From assembly GCA_007713455.1 (NCBI GenBank), contig VMRT01000001.1, positions 124,001 to 188,000 on the forward strand: DNA of 64,000 bases. Reading direction: 5' to 3'. The notes below the pieces were generated by a model. That model worked only from the letters and a program-made list of their open reading frames with translations. It had not been told where the DNA came from and made no database searches. This DNA is from Pseudomonas sp. (GTDB lineage: Bacteria; Pseudomonadota; Gammaproteobacteria; Pseudomonadales; Pseudomonadaceae). Every line of letters starts with the position of its first letter. Position 1 is the first letter of the stretch. Both the position numbers and the translations under genes were made by a program. Below are positions 30,608-39,560 of the stretch, one piece after another.

Positions 30608-31663
30608 TCAGGCCGCTTTCAGGGTGGCCATGTCGATGACGAAGCGGTACTTCACGTCGCTCTTGAGCATGCGCTCGTAGGCTTCGTTGATGTCCTGCAT
30701 GCGGATCATCTCGATGTCCGAGACGATGCCGTGCTCGGCGCAGAAGTCGAGCATCTCCTGGGTTTCGGCGATGCCGCCGATCAGCGAGCCAGCGATGCGG
30801 CGGCGCTTGAAGATCAGACCGAACACGCTGGTCGACGGGTGCGGCGAAGCCGGTGCGCCGACCAGCGTCATCGTGGCGTCGCGCTTGAGCAGATTCACGA
30901 ACGCATCGAGGTTGTGCGGCGCGGCAACGGTGTTGAGAATGAAGTCGAAGCTGTTGACGTGCGCAGCCATCTCCTCCTTGTTCTTCGACACCACCACTTC
31001 CGACGCGCCGAGGCGCAGCGCATCTTCCCGCTTGTCCGGCGAGGTGGTGAACAGCACGACCTTTGCACCCATGGCGTTGGCGATCTTCACCGCCATATGG
31101 CCAAGACCGCCGAGGCCAACTACACCGACCTTCTGGCCCGGACCGACCTTCCACTGGCGCAGCGGCGAATAGGTGGTGATGCCCGCGCAAAGCAGCGGCG
31201 CGACGGCGGCGAGGTTGTCGGTGTGGTTGATGCGTAGCACGTACTTTTCGTCCACCACGATGTTGTCGGAATAGCCGCCAAGGGTGTTCTCGCCACCGCC
31301 GAAGGCTGGACCGTTGTAGGTGCCGACGAAGCCGTTCTCGCAATACTGCTCCAGCCCCTCGCCACAGGAGGAGCAGCTGCGGCAGCTGTCGACCAGGCAG
31401 CCGACGCCGGCGATATCGCCCGCCTTGAACTTGCTGACGTTCGCGCCGACCGCGCTCACGCGGCCGACGATCTCGTGGCCGGGCACGGATGGATACAGCG
31501 TGTTGTTCCACTCATTGCGTGCGGTATGCAGGTCCGAATGGCAGACGCCGCAGAAGAGAATCTCGATCCGTACATCGTTAGGCCCAACTTCGCGGCGCGA
31601 AAACGAGTAGGGGGCGAGCGGGGCGCTCGGGTCGAGGGCGGCGTAACCGATGCTGTTGCTCAT
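30608..31663 (-). CDS. Zinc-dependent NAD(P) alcohol dehydrogenase (YahK/CAD type)
   Basis: This 351-residue medium-chain dehydrogenase has catalytic zinc ligands Cys41, His63 and Cys159, Glu64 beside His63, structural zinc ligands Cys94, Cys97, Cys100 and Cys108, and the nucleotide motif GLGGLG at 183-188. This pattern is that of the cinnamyl-alcohol/YahK aldehyde reductase group, which usually reduces aldehydes with NADPH. It is monocistronic on the minus strand. A physiological substrate cannot be named. Confidence 0.9.
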   Translation of the reverse strand: MSNSIGYAALDPSAPLAPYSFSRREVGPNDVRIEILFCGVCHSDLHTARNEWNNTLYPSVPGHEIVGRVSAVGANVSKFKAGDIAGVGCLVDSCRSCSSCGEGLEQYCENGFVGTYNGPAFGGGENTLGGYSDNIVVDEKYVLRINHTDNLAAVAPLLCAGITTYSPLRQWKVGPGQKVGVVGLGGLGHMAVKIANAMGAKVVLFTTSPDKREDALRLGASEVVVSKNKEEMAAHVNSFDFILNTVAAPHNLDAFVNLLKRDATMTLVGAPASPHPSTSVFGLIFKRRRIAGSLIGGIAETQEMLDFCAEHGIVSDIEMIRMQDINEAYERMLKSDVKYRFVIDMATLKAA

Positions 31664-31875
31664 GACGGCTCCTTTGTTCGTTCGGGATTTGCAGAGGCCA
31701 AGCCTAATGGCACCGGAAACAGGAGCGTTTGCACAATCCTGCCGATGGCTGACGTGTTTCTGCCGAATTGCCGTGGCCTGGCTGACTGAGTTGGGAGGGT
31801 ATTGGGAGGCGAACAGTTCAGTCGCTCACCGCAGTCGGGCGCGACCGGCGACGCGTGGCGGCGTCGCAACAATGT

Positions 31876-31902
31876 GCCGGCGCCATCGGTGATGGCGCCG
31901 GC
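31876..31902. repeat. 12-bp perfect hairpin downstream of leuA
   Basis: GCCGGCGCCATC pairs exactly with GATGGCGCCGGC around GGT. It lacks a T-run on either side and resembles an extragenic palindromic element. Confidence 0.55.
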
Positions 31903-31934
31903 GGGACGAGCTTGCCGGCGTGGCGCTCAGGAAT

Positions 31935-31955
31935 GGCGAGCCCGATGGGCTCGCC
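31935..31955 (-). terminator. Hairpin just after leuA
   Basis: GGCGAGCCC-GAT-GGGCTCGCC is a perfect 9-bp stem, 9 bases past the leuA stop. There is no T-run, so it is a weak or Rho-assisted end. Confidence 0.45.
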
Positions 31956-31963
31956 GCAGGGGC

Positions 31964-33634
31964 TCAGGCGGCCTGCTCCTGCGCCTCTCGCAAGGCCCGG
32001 TTCATGGCACTGAACAGCGCACGGATGCTGGCGGTGGTGATGTTTTCGTCGATGCCGATACCGTGCAGCGGGCGCTCGCCGTCCAGGCGTACCTCGATAT
32101 AAGCAGCGGCCTTGGCGTTGCTGCCGGCGCCGATGGAATGCTCGTGGTAGTCCATGATCTCCAGCTTCACTGGCAACGCGGCGACCAGCGCTTCCAGCGG
32201 CCCCTTGCCGATGCCGCGCCAGTGAGCGATCTCGCCATCGGTCGCGACTTCCACATCCACCGCACTGGTGCCGTTCTCTTCCTGCAGACGATGGCCCTTG
32301 AGCGTGTACGGCGCGGTGGCCTCCAGGTACTCGGCTTCCAGCAGCGCGTAGATCTGTTTGGCACTCATCTCCAGGCCCAGGCGGTCGGTTTCCTTCTGCA
32401 CCACCTGGCTGAACTCGATCTGCATGCGCCGCGGCAGGCTGATGCCGTATTCCTGCTCGAGCAGGAAGGTGATGCCGCCCTTGCCGGACTGGCTGTTGAC
32501 GCGAATCACCGCCTCGTAGCTGCGGCCGATGTCGGCCGGGTCGATCGGCAGATACGGCACCTCCCAGACGCCTTCCGGGTCCTGCAGGGAAAAGCCCTTG
32601 CGGATCGCATCCTGGTGCGAGCCGGAGAACGCGGTATGCACCAGATCACCGACATAGGGATGGCGCGGGTGTACCGGCAACTGGTTGCATTCCTCGACCA
32701 CCTTGCGCACGGCGTCGATGTCGGAGAAGTCCAGTTGCGGGTCGATGCCCTGGGTGTACATGTTCAGCGCCACGGTGACCAGGTCGACGTTGCCGGTGCG
32801 CTCGCCATTGCCGAACAGGCAGCCTTCGACGCGATCAGCGCCGGCCATCAGGCCCAGCTCGGTGGCGGCCACGCCGGTGCCGCGGTCGTTGTGGGTGTGC
32901 AGGCTGACCAGCACGCTGTCGCGACGGTCGACGTGGCGGCAGAACCACTCGATCTGGTCGGCGTAGATATTGGGTGTGGCGGCTTCCACCGTGGCCGGCA
33001 GGTTGAGGATCAGCTTCTGCTCGGGCGTCGGCTGGAACACCTCGATCACCGCGTTGCAGACTTCGACGGCGAACTCCGGCTCGGTGGAACTGAAGATCTC
33101 CGGTGAGTACTCGAAACGCCAGGCGGTTTCCGGGTTCTGCGCAGCCAGGCGCTTGATGATCTGTGCCGCGTTGACAGCGATGTTCACCACGCCGGCCTTG
33201 TCCTGATTGAAGACGATGCGGCGGAAACTCGGCGCGGTGGCGTTGTAGTAGTGGACGATGGCCTGCTTGGCGCCCTTCAGCGACTCGAAGGTGCGGGTGA
33301 TCAAGTCTTCGCGCGCCTGGGTCAGCACCTGGATGGTGACGTCGTCGGGAATGTGGCCGCCTTCGATCAGCTCGCGGACGAAGTCGAAGTCGGTCTGCGA
33401 AGCAGAGGGAAAGCCGACCTCGATTTCCTTGATGCCGACCTGCACCAGCGTCTTGAAGAAACGCATCTTCTTCGCGGCATCCATCGGCTCGATCAGCGAC
33501 TGGTTACCATCGCGCAGATCCGAGCTCAGCCAGATCGGTGCCTGGGTGATCGACTTGGATGGCCAGGTGCGATCCGGGATGTCGATGGCCGGAAAGGCGC
33601 GATATTTTTTCGATGGGTTCTTGAGCATGGTCAT
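31964..33634 (-). CDS. leuA: 2-isopropylmalate synthase
   Basis: LeuA condenses acetyl-CoA and 2-oxoisovalerate, the first step of leucine synthesis. The 556-residue protein is of the long (LeuA2) type. It has [17 protein letters not shown] (catalytic metal site), [29 protein letters not shown] with the HxH metal ligands, GNGERTGN, and a C-terminal regulatory domain (about residues 430-556) for leucine feedback. GGGGAAAC lies before the ATG at 33634; a second ATG follows at 33628. The frame remains open upstream to 33727. Confidence 0.95.
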   Translation of the reverse strand: MTMLKNPSKKYRAFPAIDIPDRTWPSKSITQAPIWLSSDLRDGNQSLIEPMDAAKKMRFFKTLVQVGIKEIEVGFPSASQTDFDFVRELIEGGHIPDDVTIQVLTQAREDLITRTFESLKGAKQAIVHYYNATAPSFRRIVFNQDKAGVVNIAVNAAQIIKRLAAQNPETAWRFEYSPEIFSSTEPEFAVEVCNAVIEVFQPTPEQKLILNLPATVEAATPNIYADQIEWFCRHVDRRDSVLVSLHTHNDRGTGVAATELGLMAGADRVEGCLFGNGERTGNVDLVTVALNMYTQGIDPQLDFSDIDAVRKVVEECNQLPVHPRHPYVGDLVHTAFSGSHQDAIRKGFSLQDPEGVWEVPYLPIDPADIGRSYEAVIRVNSQSGKGGITFLLEQEYGISLPRRMQIEFSQVVQKETDRLGLEMSAKQIYALLEAEYLEATAPYTLKGHRLQEENGTSAVDVEVATDGEIAHWRGIGKGPLEALVAALPVKLEIMDYHEHSIGAGSNAKAAAYIEVRLDGERPLHGIGIDENITTASIRALFSAMNRALREAQEQAA

Positions 33635-33918
33635 GGTGTTTCCCCAGGCGATCCTTGAGCTAGCAACTTGTCTGCCCATTACGGGCATCGGTTTATGGTG
33701 CAAAGCTAGTGCTTCGTGGTTATGCATTGCAAGGCTTGTTAAAAAATTGATGGTTTATTGCTGTAAGTGATGCTTATTGGTGATTGATGCTGGTTTGGTC
33801 ATGAAAATCCAAGCTTGATTGCGCGGCTCTGTTGCGGCCTCATGTCGCAGCGGCCGGGGCGAAAAGGCTGTGCGATCATCCCGCCACTTCATAGGGTCAT
33901 GTCACGAAGGACACGCCG
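33635..33918. other. AT-rich divergent intergenic region of leuA and the copper genes
   Basis: This 284-bp gap is AT-rich at about 33710-33830. It must hold the leuA promoter on the minus strand and the promoter of the DUF2946 gene on the plus strand. I could not place either with confidence. The leuA frame is open to an ATG at 33727, so an N-terminal extension of 31 residues is possible but unlike the family. Confidence 0.4.
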
Positions 33919-34296
33919 GTGACACGCAAACGGCTTTCGACAATGAGCATCTGGCTTGGCCTGTTCGCCATGCTGATGATTCATGCCGGCCCGTTGTTCT
34001 CCGCCGTCCAGGCCGCCCAGGCCAGTGCGCAGCATCATCACCATGCCGAGCATGAGCCAACCGCCCACGGTCATCACGGCCAGGCACGTGCGGGCGATCC
34101 CGCCTGGCTGGCAGCGCTCGAACTCTGCGGCTACTGCGAGCTGTTGACGGTCAATCCGCCGCTCAGCCTGTCCGTCGATCTGGTGCTGCCTCGCCACGCG
34201 CCGGCTTACTTCCACCCACTTCCCGAGCAGCCGCAGGCTCCTGCGCTGCGCCGCAGCAGCGGCCACCCCCGCGCGCCACCGTCTATCCACTGCTGA
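33919..34296 (+). CDS. DUF2946 family exported protein, copper-linked
   Basis: The 125-residue protein starts at GTG (AAGGA 9 bases upstream) and has a signal segment (about residues 9-32, LGLFAMLMIHAGPLFSAVQA). A His-rich stretch (QHHHHAEHEPTAHGHHG, residues 38-54) is followed by ELCGYCELL with two Cys. This is the DUF2946 pattern. It stands directly before the copper receptor gene and may bind copper in the periplasm or membrane. That role is inference. P. aeruginosa has a similar gene next to oprC, from memory. Confidence 0.75.
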   Translation: MTRKRLSTMSIWLGLFAMLMIHAGPLFSAVQAAQASAQHHHHAEHEPTAHGHHGQARAGDPAWLAALELCGYCELLTVNPPLSLSVDLVLPRHAPAYFHPLPEQPQAPALRRSSGHPRAPPSIHC

Positions 34297-34349
34297 CCGT
34301 AATCAGCCGCCTCGTTGCGGCCTAATCACATGCAGAAGTGGAAGTTCTT

Positions 34350-36545
34350 ATGTCCAGCATTACTCATGGCTGTACGGCGCGAGCGCGCCTGTCTGAGCGT
34401 TTTTCGATTCAACCATCCCGCCTGCGTTGGCAGTTCGCCCATGCCGCGCTGCTGGGAATGCTCGCCAGTGGCGCACTGGCCGCGGAGGCTGAGCATGCCG
34501 GCCATGCGGAGCACGCCGAAGCCGTTGAACTGGCGCCGATGGTCATTACCGGCGTCGGCCAGCAGTCCCCACTGACCGTGGTGACCGACCCCAAGATTTC
34601 CCGTCAGCCGATGCCGGCCAGCGACGGTGCCGACTACCTGAAGACCATTCCCGGCTTTTCCGCCGTGCGTAACGGCGGCGTCAACGGCGATCCGGTGTTC
34701 CGCGGCATGTTCGGCTCGCGCCTGAAACTGCTCTCCAACGGCGGCGAGATGCTCGGCGCCTGCCCGAATCGCATGGATTCGCCGAGCTCGTACATCAGCC
34801 CGGACACCTTCGACAAGCTCACGGTCATCAAAGGGCCGCAGAGTGTCCTCTGGGGGCCAGGTGCCTCGGCCGCCACCGTGCTCTTCGAGCGCAAGCCGGA
34901 GCAGTTCAGCGAGCCGGATTACCGCCTCAACGGCAGCTTGCTGACCGGTTCCAACGGTCGCTTCGACCGCAACCTGGACGCCGCCGCCGGCAACAGTCAG
35001 GGCTATGCCCGGCTGATGGCCAACAGCTCCCAGGCTGACGATTACGCCGATGGCAACGGCGATACCGTGCCATCGCGTTACGACAAGTGGAACACCGACA
35101 TCGCCCTGGGCTGGACGCCGGATGCGGACACCTTGGTCGAACTGACCGCCGGCCGCGGCGATGGCTACGCACGCTATGCCGGGCGCGGGATGGACGGCAG
35201 CCAGTTCCAGCGTGAGAGCCTGGGGCTGCGCTTCGAGAAGACCAATCTCGGCGAGACCTTCTACGGGCTGGAGGCGCAGGTCTACTACAACTACGCCGAC
35301 CACATCATGGACAACTACAGCCTGCGCGATTTCGTGCCGTCGATGATGATGCCCAACCCGACGCTGTCGCGGGTCGACCGGCGTACGCTGGGTGGCCGGC
35401 TGGTCGGCACCTGGCAATGGACGGATGTCGAGCTCAAGGCCGGGGTCGATGCTCAGCGTAGCGAGCACCGCAAGGTCATGAACCCGGCCGGCGCCGCCAA
35501 CCAGATGGTCACCGCTGCGGGAAGCGATGCACTGCCCTGGGTGCCGGACGCGATGTTGCACAGCTACGGCGTCTTCGGCGAGCTGACCTGGCAGCTCAGC
35601 GAGCGCGAGAAGCTCATCAGCGGCCTGCGCCTGGACCTGCACGAAGCGACCGACGAGAGGGAGTTCTTCCGCAGTCATGACGCTTCGAGCATGCCCATTG
35701 TTTCCCGCAACTGGGACAACCCTACTGCCGGTGAAACGCGTCGCGACACGCTCTACAGCGGCTTCCTGCGCTATGAGGAGGAACTCGTCAGCCTGCCCGC
35801 GACCTGGTATGCCGGCCTCGGCCATGCCGAACGCTTCCCCGACTATTGGGAGTTGTTCGTTTCCAATCCCGGCCCGGTGGGCACGCTGCAACCCTTCGAC
35901 TCGGTGCGGCCGGAGAAGACCACGCAGCTGGACGTCGGCCTGCAATACGCAAAGGGGCCGCTGGAGGCCTGGGTTTCCGCCTATGCCGGCCTGGTCGAGG
36001 ATTACATTCTGTTCAGCTATGTGCCCGGCGTAATGCCCGGCATGCTTCGCGCCGAGGTCAGCAACATCGACGCTACCATCGCTGGAGCCGAGATGGGAGC
36101 CAGCTACCGTTTCACCAGCAACTGGAAGGGAGATGCGAGCCTGGCCTATGCCTGGGGCAAGAACCGCAGCGACGATCGTGCCATGCCGCAGATCCCGCCA
36201 CTGGAAGGACGTCTGGGCCTGACCTACGAGCGAGACAACTGGAGCACCAGCGGCCTCTGGCGCGTGGTCGCCTCGCAGGGTCGGGTCGCAGAGAACCAGG
36301 GCACGGTGGTCGGCAAGGACTTCGACGAGAGCGCCGGCTTCGGCGTGCTGGCGGTCAACGGCGCCTACCGGCTGAACAAGAACTTCAAGCTCAGTGCGGG
36401 CGTCGACAACCTGCTGGACAAGGCCTACAGCGAGCATCTCAATCTAGCCGGCAGTGCGGGCTTCGCCGATTACGGCCTTGAGCCCACCAGCCGAGTCAAT
36501 GAACCGGGCCGCACCTACTGGGCGCGGGTCGACATGAGCTTCTAA
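34350..36545 (+). CDS. oprC: TonB-dependent outer-membrane copper receptor (OprC/NosA type)
   Basis: The 731-residue protein has a long signal region (about residues 1-45), a His-rich mature N-terminus (AEHAGHAEHAE), a TonB-box-like VITGVGQQSPL, a plug domain and a beta-barrel ending in WARVDMSF. The copper ligands known from P. aeruginosa OprC (Cys-x3-Met and His-x-Met) are present as Cys138/Met142 (GACPNRMDSP) and His318/Met320 (YADHIMD). P. stutzeri NosA, of the same family, is needed for copper delivery to nitrous oxide reductase. ATG at 34350 follows GGAAG; an in-frame GTG lies at 34338. Confidence 0.92.
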   Translation: MSSITHGCTARARLSERFSIQPSRLRWQFAHAALLGMLASGALAAEAEHAGHAEHAEAVELAPMVITGVGQQSPLTVVTDPKISRQPMPASDGADYLKTIPGFSAVRNGGVNGDPVFRGMFGSRLKLLSNGGEMLGACPNRMDSPSSYISPDTFDKLTVIKGPQSVLWGPGASAATVLFERKPEQFSEPDYRLNGSLLTGSNGRFDRNLDAAAGNSQGYARLMANSSQADDYADGNGDTVPSRYDKWNTDIALGWTPDADTLVELTAGRGDGYARYAGRGMDGSQFQRESLGLRFEKTNLGETFYGLEAQVYYNYADHIMDNYSLRDFVPSMMMPNPTLSRVDRRTLGGRLVGTWQWTDVELKAGVDAQRSEHRKVMNPAGAANQMVTAAGSDALPWVPDAMLHSYGVFGELTWQLSEREKLISGLRLDLHEATDEREFFRSHDASSMPIVSRNWDNPTAGETRRDTLYSGFLRYEEELVSLPATWYAGLGHAERFPDYWELFVSNPGPVGTLQPFDSVRPEKTTQLDVGLQYAKGPLEAWVSAYAGLVEDYILFSYVPGVMPGMLRAEVSNIDATIAGAEMGASYRFTSNWKGDASLAYAWGKNRSDDRAMPQIPPLEGRLGLTYERDNWSTSGLWRVVASQGRVAENQGTVVGKDFDESAGFGVLAVNGAYRLNKNFKLSAGVDNLLDKAYSEHLNLAGSAGFADYGLEPTSRVNEPGRTYWARVDMSF

Positions 36546-36563
36546 CGAGACAACGGCGGTAAA

Positions 36564-36586
36564 GGAGCGAGGGTTCGCCTCGCTCC
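36564..36586 (+). other. Hairpin after the copper receptor gene
   Basis: GGAGCGAGG and CCTCGCTCC form a 9-bp stem with a 5-nt loop, 18 bases past the stop. No T-run follows; a possible Rho-assisted end. Confidence 0.45.
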
Positions 36587-36589
36587 GGA

Positions 36590-36709
36590 CGTAGGTTGGC
36601 GCTGAGGCGCGGGGCGTGCTGGAGCGGCTCGCGGCGCTGGCATCAGGGATGACGCACGGGCAGCGCTCAAGGCGGTTTCAGCGGCTTCGTGCCTCAGCGC
36701 CAACCTACG
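36590..36709. repeat. 19-bp perfect inverted repeat with 82-bp spacer
   Basis: CGTAGGTTGGCGCTGAGGC (36590-36608) and its exact complement (36691-36709) lie between convergent genes. The spacer is GC-rich without a frame. It looks like a pair of extragenic palindromic (REP-like) units. The right arm touches the 3' end of the channel gene. Confidence 0.7.
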
Positions 36710-36710
36710 A

Positions 36711-38000
36711 TTAACTTCTTTCCTCGGCCGGATGTCCTTCCGGTTGCTGCAATGCGGGCGCGCCCGGCTGGCGCAGTGAATCGCGCCAATCGCGTACATC
36801 GCCGCCGCTTGGGTGCTGGAATACCCGCAGACCGAATTCCGGCAGGATCGCCAGCAGGTGGTCGAAGATGTCCGACTGGATGGCTTCGTACTGCGTCCAC
36901 GCCACCGTATTGGTGAAGCAGTAGATTTCCAGCGGCAGGCCGTCCGCAGTTGGGCTCAGCTGGCGCACCATCAGCGTCATGTTCTGGTGCACGCCGGGGT
37001 GGGCGCGCAGATAGCGCTCGACATAGGCGCGGAACGTCCCGAGATTGGTCACCCTGCGGGTGTTGACCGGGTCCTGCCCACGCTCGGCGAGCTTGGCGTT
37101 CCACTCGTCGATCTCCTTGCGCTTGTTGACCAGGTAATCCTCCAGCAGGCTAAAGCGATACAGCCGCTTGCGCTCGTCGGCATCGAGAAAATGCACGCTC
37201 TGCTGATCCAGATACAGGCTGCGCTTGATGCGCCGGCCGCCGCTTTCCTGCATGCCGCGCCAGTTCTTGAACGAATCCGAGATAAAGCGCTTGGTCGGGA
37301 TGCTGGTGATGGTCTTGTCCCAGTTCTGCACCTTGACGGTATGCAGCGCGATATCGATCACGTCGCCGTCGGCATTGAGCTGCGGCATCTCCACCCAGTC
37401 GCCGACGCGGATCAGGTCGTTGGAGGTGATCTGTACGCTGGCCACCAGCGAAAGCAGGGTGTCCTGGAAGATCAGCATCAGCACCGCCGCCATGGCACCG
37501 AGGCCGGAGAGCAGGATCAGCGGCGAACGGTCGATCAGAGTGGCGATGATGAGGATGGTGGCGATCGCGTAGATGACGATCTTCACCACCTGCAGATAGC
37601 CCTTGATCGGGTGCAGGCGCGCGTCCGGTCGGCGTTGGTAGACCACGTTGATGATGTCGAGCACCGCGCCGAGCGCCAGCGCGATGGTCAGCACGATGAA
37701 GCCGCCGCAGACGTTCTGCACCACGGTCACCGCGGCTTCCGGCAGGCCCGGTACGGTCGTCACGCCAAGCGATAGCACCAGTGCGGGGACGATGTTCGAC
37801 AGCCGCTTGATGATGCCGAAATCCTGCAGTTCGCCATCGCGGGTGTGGCGCAGTAAACGGTAAAGGCCACGCACCAGGATGCGCTTGACGATCCAGTTGG
37901 ACAGCCAGGCGGCGAAGATCAGCGTGGCACTGGCGAGCAGCGTCTGCAGTTCGGGGTGGGCTCTGAGCCAGTCCAGCCAGCCGGCCAGATCGTCAGACAT
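36711..38000 (-). CDS. MscS-family mechanosensitive channel (YbdG type)
   Basis: The 429-residue protein has about five membrane segments in the first 190 residues (for example LLASATLIFAAWLSNWIVKRIL and VLMLIFQDTLLSLVASVQI), then the MscS beta domain beginning RVGDWVEMPQLNADGDVIDI and a C-terminal alpha/beta part. It resembles YbdG of E. coli, a channel with mild osmotic-shock activity. ATG at 38000 has GGAGA upstream; the frame is open to 38039. The C-terminal tail is rich in Q, P and R. Confidence 0.85.
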   Translation of the reverse strand: MSDDLAGWLDWLRAHPELQTLLASATLIFAAWLSNWIVKRILVRGLYRLLRHTRDGELQDFGIIKRLSNIVPALVLSLGVTTVPGLPEAAVTVVQNVCGGFIVLTIALALGAVLDIINVVYQRRPDARLHPIKGYLQVVKIVIYAIATILIIATLIDRSPLILLSGLGAMAAVLMLIFQDTLLSLVASVQITSNDLIRVGDWVEMPQLNADGDVIDIALHTVKVQNWDKTITSIPTKRFISDSFKNWRGMQESGGRRIKRSLYLDQQSVHFLDADERKRLYRFSLLEDYLVNKRKEIDEWNAKLAERGQDPVNTRRVTNLGTFRAYVERYLRAHPGVHQNMTLMVRQLSPTADGLPLEIYCFTNTVAWTQYEAIQSDIFDHLLAILPEFGLRVFQHPSGGDVRDWRDSLRQPGAPALQQPEGHPAEERS

Positions 38001-38078
38001 GTGAATCTCCATTGAGAGGTGAGGGCGCGGCCTTGGCAAATTGCCTTGGCCGCTGCCCGGCTTGTCGGTGTGGCTTGG

Positions 38079-38636
38079 TCAGCGGATAAATTCGCGGCTG
38101 ATAAATTCGCGGCTGATACTCTTGAACAGTTCGGTGCCGGCGCGTTCCATCCATTCGAAGGCAACCATCTCCCGCGAGACGATCACCGCGCCGGCCTGGC
38201 GCATGCGCTCCAGGGCCAGCGCCTTGTCGCTGGCCCGCCGCGAGCTGACGCCTTCTTCGACGACGAAGACTTCGTTGCCACGGGCGCGCAGGTCCAGCAC
38301 CGTCTGCAGCACGCACACGTGAGTCTCGCAGCCGCAGATGACGAACTGCTGGCGTTCGCCACCCGGGCGCTGGAACAGTTCGCCGTCGCCGGCCGCGGAA
38401 AAATGCAGCTTCTCGATAATGGCGGTCTCGTCGACGTTGTCACGCAGAGCCGAAATCGTGTGGCCGAGGCCCTTGCTGTACTGCTCGGTCAGCAGCACCG
38501 GCACACCGACTCGCTGCGCCACCTGTTGCAGCCAGGCGGTGTGCTCGGCCATGGCTGCATTGTCGAGGATCACCGGAAACAGGCGTTCCTGGATGTCGAT
38601 GATCAGCAGGGTGGAATCCGTTGCCTTGATACGCAT
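38079..38636 (-). CDS. Isochorismatase-like cysteine hydrolase (YcaC type)
   Basis: The 185-residue protein has the cysteine-hydrolase triad Asp14 (LLIIDIQERLFP), Lys76 (IIEKLHFSA) and Cys108 (ICGCETHVCVLQT). The family includes isochorismatases, nicotinamidases and YcaC-like hydrolases; the substrate here is unknown. GAGGAAG lies before the ATG. The C-terminus ends in SREFI-SREFI-R, the result of a 15-bp tandem duplication (38085-38114 region), which adds five residues. Confidence 0.85.
   Translation of the reverse strand: MRIKATDSTLLIIDIQERLFPVILDNAAMAEHTAWLQQVAQRVGVPVLLTEQYSKGLGHTISALRDNVDETAIIEKLHFSAAGDGELFQRPGGERQQFVICGCETHVCVLQTVLDLRARGNEVFVVEEGVSSRRASDKALALERMRQAGAVIVSREMVAFEWMERAGTELFKSISREFISREFIR
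38087..38116. repeat. 15-bp tandem duplication at the 3' end of the hydrolase gene
   Basis: GATAAATTCGCGGCT occurs twice in direct succession. It preserves the frame and duplicates five residues near the C-terminus, so it is a recent in-frame slippage event. Confidence 0.75.
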
Positions 38637-38655
38637 CGCAGTGCTTCCTCGTGGT

Positions 38656-39480
38656 TCAGGGTTTGTAGGCGCCGATGAAGATGGCCGGGTCGACGCGGGC
38701 ATCGTTCAGGCTCACGTTCCAGTGCAGATGGGGGCCGGTGGCACGCCCGGTCGCGCCGACCTTGCCGAGCACCTGGCCACGCGCCAGTTGGTCGCCGACC
38801 TTCACGCCAATTTCGGAGAGATGGCAGAACATGCTGATCAGCCCCTGGCCGTGGTCGACGAAAACGGTCTTGCCGTTGAAGAAGTAGTCACCAGTGAGTA
38901 TGACCTTGCCGGCCGCCGGTGCCTTGATCGGCGTGCCGCTCTTGGTGGCGAAATCCAGGCCCGAGTGCGGGTTACGTTCCTCGCCGTTGAAGAAACGGCG
39001 CAGGCCGAACGGCGACGACAGCGGGCCGTCCACCGGGCGATCGAACAACAGATTGCTTGGCTGGTTGGCGCTGAACTGCCGATAGGCGCGGGTCTGTTCG
39101 TCCAGTTCGCGCTCGATGCGCTTGAGGTCTGCCGGATTCGGATTGACCTGGCGCTGGTTCTTCAGCGTGATGTGCTGCGCTCGATAGTCGCGGCTCTCGA
39201 CCTGGAAGGTTTGGGGTCGACCATCGATCTCCAGCTGCTGCGCGCCCGGCTTCACCGACAGCGGGATGCCGACGATGGCGATCCAGCGTTTGCCATCCTC
39301 ACGCACCACCAGGGTCGGCTTGCCCTGATAGCGAGCCTGCGGTGCGCTAGCGCCGTCACCTAGCTCGATCACGGCAACGCCGCCGGGCACAGGCTTGTTC
39401 AGCAGGCGGGTGATGAAGCCCTCGGCATGGGCGCAAAGGGGAAGGGCGAGGCATAACAGCAGGGCGAGAAGGCGTGGCAT
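38656..39480 (-). CDS. M23 family metallopeptidase (LytM domain)
   Basis: The 274-residue exported protein has a signal peptide (about residues 1-19, LLALLLCLALPLCAHA) and a C-terminal LytM domain with HSGLDFAT (zinc His and Asp) and GPHLHWNVS (HxH). The middle part resembles the peptidase M23 N-terminal domain of the Pseudomonas family. Such enzymes cut cross-links in peptidoglycan or activate amidases. The start is at MPRLLALLLC; the frame is open further upstream to 39927 in the antisense of xseA and is not real there. Confidence 0.88.
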   Translation of the reverse strand: MPRLLALLLCLALPLCAHAEGFITRLLNKPVPGGVAVIELGDGASAPQARYQGKPTLVVREDGKRWIAIVGIPLSVKPGAQQLEIDGRPQTFQVESRDYRAQHITLKNQRQVNPNPADLKRIERELDEQTRAYRQFSANQPSNLLFDRPVDGPLSSPFGLRRFFNGEERNPHSGLDFATKSGTPIKAPAAGKVILTGDYFFNGKTVFVDHGQGLISMFCHLSEIGVKVGDQLARGQVLGKVGATGRATGPHLHWNVSLNDARVDPAIFIGAYKP

Positions 39481-39560
39481 GAAAGGATCCGCTGGAATAA
39501 ACGGCCCATCCTCGCGTAAAGCTGCGCTGGGGAAAAGGCTGGCCATCTGGCGACCGCCGG

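Larger units (their letters stand above)
31664..31963. other. 300-bp intergenic region with two hairpins
   Basis: No coding potential is convincing here. It holds the upstream region of the alcohol dehydrogenase and the 3' region of leuA. A 12-bp perfect stem lies at 31876-31902 (GCCGGCGCCATC, GGT loop) and a 9-bp stem at 31935-31955 (GGCGAGCCC, GAT loop). Neither has a T-run. Confidence 0.5.

Noticed and set aside
30519..31511. Upstream continuation of the DMT transporter frame
   Set aside because: It runs antisense-phase through the alcohol dehydrogenase gene; the transporter starts at 30518 behind GTGGAGG.
34326..36437. 703-codon open frame antisense to the copper receptor gene
   Set aside because: It mirrors the codon pattern of the real gene in GC-rich DNA and has no family similarity or ribosome site.
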